A stretch of 64,000 nt of DNA from assembly GCF_900496995.4 (NCBI RefSeq), contig NW_024470386.1, forward strand, positions 124,001-188,000, in the 5' to 3' direction. This DNA is from Aquila chrysaetos chrysaetos (taxonomy: Eukaryota; Chordata; Aves; Accipitriformes; Accipitridae). Under the pieces are notes generated by a model that was given only the letters and a program-made list of their open reading frames with translations, ran no database searches and was not told the origin of the DNA. This document shows, piece by piece, positions 58,424 through 64,000 of the stretch (position 1 is its first letter; each line of letters opens with the position of its first letter). Both the position numbers and the translations under genes were made by a program.

Positions 58424-59596
58424 GGTCCTGCAGGCTCTCCCATTTCTCCACCCCTCTGCTGAGGAAGCGATGCCGTACACAGTTCCCCAGTGGGGCTTTG
58501 GATGGGCAGTGGCACTTGAGTATTGATCAGGCAACCCGTGGTCGCCTGCAGTTGCCTGGATCTTTCTTCCAGCCGCGAGGCGAGGGCAGCTAGGTGAGCA
58601 TTTATCTGCCGCAGCCTCTCTGCCTCCTTGCGCGCTTCTGGAGAGCCTTCCTTTTTCAGGAGGCGGTTCTCCATCTCAAGGGCACTCTGTTGCCTCTCCA
58701 GGTCTTCGAGAAGGCGCCGCAGGCGGCTGTTCTGCTTCAGGAGCACCAGGTCTTCCCCCTCTGGCACCTGGAGCTGAGCATCTGCCACAGCCTTGCATGT
58801 TGTTTGCTGCCCAGCGCTGCGGCTTTCCGGCGGTCTTTCCTGGGGTGCCGCCGGGGCCTGGGGCCCTTCTCTGCCAGAGGAGCAGGAGCTCTGCGTCTCC
58901 TGATGGCCCTGGTGCCCAGGAGGGCCTTCGGGCTGGGCCGTGCAGGGGGAGGCGGGCAGCTCGCCCTCGAACCGCTGCAGGATGTATTTGAGGAAGAGTC
59001 TCCTCTCCAGCTGCAGCTGGTTCTGGAGGTGGCGGATGCGGGCGGGCTGGTAGCCATCCGTCTCCCACTGTAGCTTGCTGAGGACCTCCTGGAGCTTGCT
59101 TTGGGCCTCCCCGCTGCTCTTGCTGGGCCTCACCATCTCCTCAGCCAGCTGCCGCTGCAGGCCCCGCGTCTGGTGAACGGCGGCAGTGCAGGCCTGCCGC
59201 AGCAGCTCCTGTCCCTCGCGGAGCTCAGCCTCCTTCCAGCGCAGCAGCTGGCACCCGCTGCCGCTGGTTCAGCTCCTGCAGCCGCCGCACCTCCTGAGCC
59301 TGTCGCTGCTCCCACTCAGATCGGAGCTGCTCTGCCAGGAGCTGCCGCTCCCTCTCCAGGGCCGCCTTCAGCTCCCGGGTTTCGGCAGCGAAGCGGCGGC
59401 GCAGCTCTTGGGTGCGGAGCCGCTCTTCCTTCAGCTCGGCCTGTCGCGCTTCCCGCTCCCGCCTCTGCTCCTCCTTCTGCGCAAGGCTGCCGGGGCTTGC
59501 GCCGGGCCCCGGCGGGGCAGGGGGTGGCTGCGCGCCGCTGGCCCCCGTCCCGCAACGCCCCGCGCCATGGCGTCGGCTACCAGGCGCTGCTGCCAA
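58424..59596 (-). pseudogene. RIMBP3-like (RIMS-binding protein 3) N-terminal fragment
   Basis: Coiled-coil N-terminal region of a RIM-binding-protein relative; in mammals RIMBP3 is a testis protein of the sperm manchette. Recognisable blocks are EEQRREREARQAELKEERLR, AETRELKAALERERQLLAEQ, then in another frame LLRWKEAELREGQELLRQ, KLQEVLSKLQWETDG, HLQNQLQLERRLFLKYILQR and QNSRLRRLLEDLERQQSALE. These follow the order in RIMBP3. A frameshift lies near 59,245-59,250, and the first coiled-coil frame has no usable ATG (the ATG at 59,568 is in another frame), so at least two frame breaks exist. The SH3 and fibronectin domains are absent: homology stops at the palindrome edge, after GGEMGEP, and the frame then runs antisense through MROH7-like sequence to a stop near 58,027. 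TSPOAP1 is a less good alternative. Confidence 0.75.
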
Positions 59597-59726
59597 AGCT
59601 CACCAACGGTTGCGTTCCCTGGGTCTGTGAGGGGCGGCAGCCCCCCGACCCCGTTGCAGCTGCTGCCTCCCTTCCCTGTGCAGAAGCAAAGACAGCAACT
59701 GCCACGGCCCGGGTGGCTGAGCGTGG

Positions 59727-59990
59727 CCTTATATACCTGTCCTGGCCCCGAGCTCACAATGAGGGGTGGGGCAGTATGGCCTTTTATGGTATGTCCTGCC
59801 CCCCTGCTCACAATGAGGGGTGGGGCAGTATGGCCTTCTATGGTATGTCCTGGCCCCTGCTCACAATGAGGGGTGGGGCAGTATGGCCTTTTATGGCATG
59901 TCCTGCCCCCCCTGCTCACAATGAGGGGTGGGGCAGTATGGCCTTTTATGGCATGTCCTGGCCCCTGCTCACAAAGGAGGGCCGCGGCAT
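59727..59990 (+). repeat. Tandem array of about 53-bp units with CArG-like boxes
   Basis: Five units with period 53-55 bp. Each contains a CArG-like decamer: CCTTATATAC (59,727), CCTTTTATGG (59,780), CCTTCTATGG (59,834), CCTTTTATGG (59,887), CCTTTTATGG (59,942). Three match the SRF consensus CC(A/T)6GG exactly. The rest of the unit reads CTCACAATGAGGGGTGGGGC. It lies 150-400 bp upstream of the RIMBP3-like reading frame. Related units occur at 23.48-23.57 kb and 52.43-52.53 kb. Confidence 0.85.
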
Positions 59991-60008
59991 TTTACGTAAG
60001 AAAATGCC
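59986..60008. promoter_or_regulatory. Inverted repeat with a TTACGTAA core
   Basis: An 8-bp perfect stem (GGCATTTT and AAAATGCC) surrounds a 7-base centre; TTACGTAA at 59,992-59,999 is the palindromic site bound by PAR-bZIP and NFIL3-type factors. It directly follows the CArG-like array. Function is inferred only from the motif. Confidence 0.4.
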
Positions 60009-61260
60009 AAAAGACAAAGATGTCTTCCGAGACATGGGAAGAGAACTTGACCAACTGACCTCTTCCATAGAAGTGGGTTTGCTGCTAGAAGAAACCAGAC
60101 CAAACTGGCTGAAAGCGGCAAAGTGGCAATAAAATTGTGCAAACTCAGCTAATAAACATGCATTAAGCGTGTTTGCAGGGGCGGGGTCGCGTTTACAAAT
60201 GCTCAAAAGCAAATGGTAACAGGCGATATCATGGCCAAAGCCAACAGTTTGTGTAAATTGTAAATAGGAACACGTGAGTAGTTTTAGGGTTGCGTATAAG
60301 GACTCAAGAGCTGTAACACGGGGTCCTCCTCACGCTCCCAGCCGAGAGGCACCTTCATTGCCGGCAAGAAAAAGGGGTTACAACTAGTGTGCACTTCTGC
60401 TGCCTTCTTTCCGGTACCGGCACACAAACTAGAAGAGAACTAAAAAATGCAAACAAATCCACTTTGGGAACAGCTCTGAAGTCCTAACCCTGCAGCAGAG
60501 AGCCTGGGAGATCCAAGATCCCTCCCTCTGCTCTGCATTTTGGCATTGGAGGTGAAATCACACCTACCCTGTCGAGGGCGTTGTTTTGATGTTCTTTACA
60601 AGCCTAAGCACCCCACGGGGCAGGGCTACACCAGGACACCTCAGGAGGTGTTCTACATGTCTGCGGTGGGGACGTCGGATCCCTCGGCACTGCAGGTGCC
60701 TAAAGGAAACTCCTGGCCCCAGCACCAGGCCTGGTCGCCGGCGCAGCCCACCTTCTTCTCACAGGGGTCAGCATGGCACGGCAAGGCCCCAGGACCCACG
60801 GGGAGACCCCTGCTCTGGGGTCCTGTCCTGGCACGACTCCATTGTCCCCAGCCCAGGAAGATCTGAGAGGGGCCCCCACAGCTGGCAGCCCCCAGCCTCC
60901 GTGTCACCCACACGTCGTCTCACCAGCCGCCGGGGTGCTATTAGGGAAAGAACAGATACACTCCCCCTTCGGTGTCTTTTGATGAGCTTTAATTAACTCC
61001 GTGGTGCTGGCTGGGGCCAGGTATTGCGGAGGGATTCCTCTGGTGCCTGCCTCACTCGGAGGTCCCTGTCGTCCTGCCGCCCCGAGAGATCTGGAACAAC
61101 AACACAGGCAGCGCCGTGGGGACCTGGTCCCGGCCAGGCGCTCCCCTGGGCACCCCGCTCCAGGGACCCGTTCGCCAGGGATCTTCCCACAAAAAAAGAC
61201 ATCCCGAGCAGCAGTATCTCAGTGAAAGCCCTCTGAGCCCTTCCTTCCCCATCTCCTGCC
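60009..61260. other. No gene recognised
   Basis: Mixed DNA. A minus-strand block at about 61,095-60,995 preceded by a good acceptor (GTTGTTGTTCCAG) could be a further MROH-like exon (LSGRQDDRDLRVRQ in one frame) but the phase expected from the preceding exon gives an early stop. Confidence 0.4.
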
Positions 61261-61264
61261 TTAC

Positions 61265-63368
61265 CTCAGCAAAGAAAGCTGTAGCTGTCACCCGCAGTTT
61301 AACTGAGCAGGAACCCAGCCACGGCAAGAGGTTCTTCACCAGACAGGGGGAGACGAGCCCAGCGTGGAGCAGGACGCTGCGCAGGGGTCACAAGCGAGGG
61401 ACACACAGTTACCCAGGAAGGCCACAGGCCGGGCCTCCCAAATTCACTTGCGCCGATGCAGACACTATTCTTCAGCTCCCGACGGCTTCCCGGGCACGCC
61501 GGGAGGCTCCCAGCGGCCATCTCCCTGGGCATGGCCCTGCAGGAGTTGGCCAGACGCATCCCTGGGGCTCTTACCTGCTCAGGAGACGCACCCCCCCAGG
61601 GTGAGCCAGGGGGTCTTCCAGGCGAGCCCACACTCCCCGATTCACGAGCAGCTGCGTCCATTTCTGCGCCATGCATTTGCCCAGCACCAACTCTAGAGCT
61701 GAAAGGAAAACCCTGGCAACAGAAACAAAACGCAAAATAAACAAACCCCATCAACAAAACAAGTGCAAATAGCACCACCGCCAGAAACCCCAAGAACTCT
61801 CAAATCACAAGCAGGTTAGGGGAAGACTGATCTGCAGCAGAGCTAAATACCCCTGGAAGGATGCTCACAGCCTTCCAGACTGCAGCTAACGACACTGGCA
61901 TTTTCTTCGTGCCCCAGACCCCCCGAAGCAGAAGAAAACCCACGCCTCTAGACTGACTCCACGCTAGGTATCAACCAAGGCCAACACCTCATCCCTCTTC
62001 CCACCAGCCTTTGGCCAAGAACGACACCAGTGCCCGCAAGAGTCACAGCTCCCAGCGGGGGTCCGTTGAGGGAGTGCAATGCTATTGCGCACGCAAGGGT
62101 ACGCAGGAGGCAAGATGACGGCCGTCCGCAGTATGAGCTGCGTAAGACCTTCCTGCCTGGGAGCTGGAGTTTCTCCATGAAGGAACAGAAGTAAAACCAA
62201 CCACGACGACCGCTTTCCACATCTAGGAAGTGGGGCAGGCGAAGCCCTCCCTCAGCCCCACAAAGGCACAGGCCTTGGCACGGGGAACTGAAGCCAGCCC
62301 CTCCATCTGCCCCTTCAGCTCCTTACCTGCACGGCTTCTCCACGTGCATGTGGCACTCGAGGAACAGTTCTCTCCAGGTGCTCATGAGCAAAAGCAGCCT
62401 CTCCCCACCCAGCATTTCACTGGCCCACCTGAGGAGGCTGGGAAGGAGGTGGGGAAGCAGTCGCCTGAGCTCCTCCGTGCTCCTCAGGGCAAGCACCACC
62501 TCGGAGATGGCACGGGTGATCTGCAGAGAAACATGACCAAGAACCACCTGTTCAGGGAAGGCCTTTTCCCACCAGCCTGGTTCCCCCGCCTGCCTGGGGT
62601 GGGGGGTCACTGTCCGCAGTTGTCACTTCTGCGACAGCCTTGTGGCTCAGGAGTACCAACTGGCCTGGCTCCCCACACTCCTTGAGGCCGGCCCAGCACA
62701 GCGCCCTGCGCATCTCCGTGGGCACCCGCAAAGGGCACCTGACTCCCTTGCGCCCAGGTGTGAGCTGGCAAGCAGATGCCCAGCTGCAGAAACGTGTCTG
62801 CTGTTGAACGTACCGTCAGAGTCTCCACAGCCGTCTGACGGTTGTGCCGCTTACAAGTGGAGGAGTCCGTCCCCAGGCGGTGGTTTCCTGCTCTGTTTAG
62901 TTTCTCCACTAAGCACCTCAGGATCCGAATCCCAAGGATGCTTCTCCCCAGGCTCCTCCACAGCTCCACCGTGTCACTGCAAGGGAAGAGACATTCACCC
63001 CTGAGCCCGTATCCTTGCGGTCCTGCGGTGCCCTCAAACCTCCTCACCTGCAATGGGGCTTACAATGCCCCACTCACAGCAGAGACACAAGCACGCAGTC
63101 TTGCAACACTCCAGACTGCTCGGGCAGAAAAAAAAGACCTGCTTCTCAACCGGACCCCCCCAGGGCAAGGAAGCTGCAGGGTCCCTGTTTGACTACAGCG
63201 GGGAAGTGGGGAGTGCACGTACCTGTCCATCAGCAGACTCTTCTGAGGAGACTGCTGGTTACGGGCTCCTGGTGAAAGTGGGTGAGGAGAAAACACTGCA
63301 CGGAGCACGAAGGGCCTGTGGGTGCTCTGCTGCATGTAGGTGTAAAGGGTGTTCAAGATTTTTGGCAC
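61265..63368 (-). CDS. MROH1/2-like gene, five consecutive C-terminal-type exons (partial)
   Basis: HEAT-repeat protein of the MROH1/MROH2 type; role unknown. Exons 5' to 3': 63,368-63,223 (KILNTLYTYMQQSTHRPFVL), 62,976-62,814 (ELWRSLGRSILGIRILRCLV), 62,520-62,327 (EELRRLLPHLLPSLLRWASE, ending HVEKPC), 61,712-61,575 (VFLSALELVLGKC then NRGVWARLEDPLAHPGGV) and 61,376-61,265 (LVKNLLPWLGSCSVKLRVTA). Frames join correctly across the last three exons, the acceptor at 61,713 giving EKPCRVFLSALELVLGKC. This is the C-terminal half as known in MROH2-like proteins. Upstream exons should lie beyond the window. The expected final HEAT exons were not found before the RIMBP3-like locus, so the 3' end is missing, diverged or unrecognised. 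It is not collinear with the spacer fragment, so the two are separate copies. Confidence 0.75.
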
Positions 63369-64000
63369 CTGAATGGAAGAGGAGGAGAAAGAAGGGCTCG
63401 GTGCATCCTTTACCCCCTCCTGTGGGGCCCAGACACAGTCATTCGGCACATGAGCGCCCTTGACACAGAGTCCAGATCCAGCTCGAAACCTCACGCCTTC
63501 CACCCTGCCTGACCCTGGCTCACATCTGGAGCCCAGTCGTGCTCTTGGCAATCGTGCGCATGCACGCACACACAGTGCACACGCTCACACGCACAGCCTC
63601 GGTTGCTGCTTGTGCCTGGGCCCAACCGTATGAGCAGCTGCGTGCCCTGTGTGCACCCAGAGGACACGGACCCATTTCACGCTCAGCGCTTGGCTAACTC
63701 TCCCCATGCGTCTGTAGCGATGCAAGGCCACGAACAAACACGCTCTTCGAGACCCTGAAGATGCCTTGCAGGGCCTCTGCAAGGGCACGTGTCTCCTTCA
63801 GGAGGAACCCAGTTCTCCAGGGACGCTTTTCCTTGCCTCTACCCTCCTGAGACTGAGTTAGTCTGCACTGCTTGAGCCACTGGTGGCCCTAGAGCCCAAG
63901 TGGAGCGCAGCAGAGCGTGAGCGGAGGAGAACAGGGGCCTTGAAAGGGCAGGCACAGCACGAGGCCGGAGGCTCCCAGGCTACAGATGGGCAGCAACCAG
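63369..64000. other. No gene recognised; short CA-rich patch at about 63,555-63,597
   Basis: Likely intron or 5' flank of the MROH1/2-like gene. A GCACACAC/CACACGC patch is the only simple sequence. Confidence 0.4.

Overview
The window is vertebrate nuclear DNA, almost certainly from a bird. The signs are CR1 LINE pieces, including 3' tails, on both strands, avian-type ERVL-like LTRs, an OR14-like olfactory receptor of the kind greatly expanded in birds, and several Maestro HEAT-like repeat (MROH) genes of the type multiplied in avian genomes. The species cannot be named from sequence alone. Genes are split by introns with GT/AG borders.

Layout. 1-10 kb: an intact-looking tRNA-Asn(GTT), CR1 pieces, a 124-bp direct repeat, one OR14-like receptor exon with a single frameshift, an LTR fragment and long stretches with no recognised gene. 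10.1-21.7 kb: a minus-strand MROH7-like gene with about 17 exons I can place, ending just before an AATAAA signal. 16.25-58.42 kb: a large imperfect palindrome. The left arm (16,249-33,961, ending in a 500-base assembly gap) is repeated in inverse orientation at about 41,552-58,423, around a spacer of about 7.6 kb. By eye the arms are roughly 98-99% alike outside length changes in repeats. Each arm carries the 5' half of the MROH7-like gene, a CR1 piece, a cluster of LTR fossils, a CpG-rich promoter-like block, about 4 kb of nearly pure polypyrimidine/polypurine DNA, a solo LTR with target-site duplication, and an olfactory-receptor remnant.

The spacer (34.46-41.55 kb) holds N-terminal-type exons of an MROH1/2-like gene, two LTRs, a CR1 tail and unassigned DNA. 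At the right outer edge (58,423) the palindrome cuts two genes at one point: the second MROH7-like copy loses its 3' half, and a RIMBP3-like coiled-coil gene running the other way loses everything after its N-terminal region. Upstream of the RIMBP3-like remnant lies a tandem array of about 53-bp units, each with a CArG-like box. 61.2-63.4 kb: five intact consecutive exons of another MROH1/2-like gene, minus strand.

The most interesting structure is the palindrome: a full MROH7-like gene and a truncated but still open sister copy, with an arm-specific loss in the sister's upstream region and apparently arm-specific homogenised purine-rich tandem repeats. No prokaryotic-type system, CRISPR array or operon is present.
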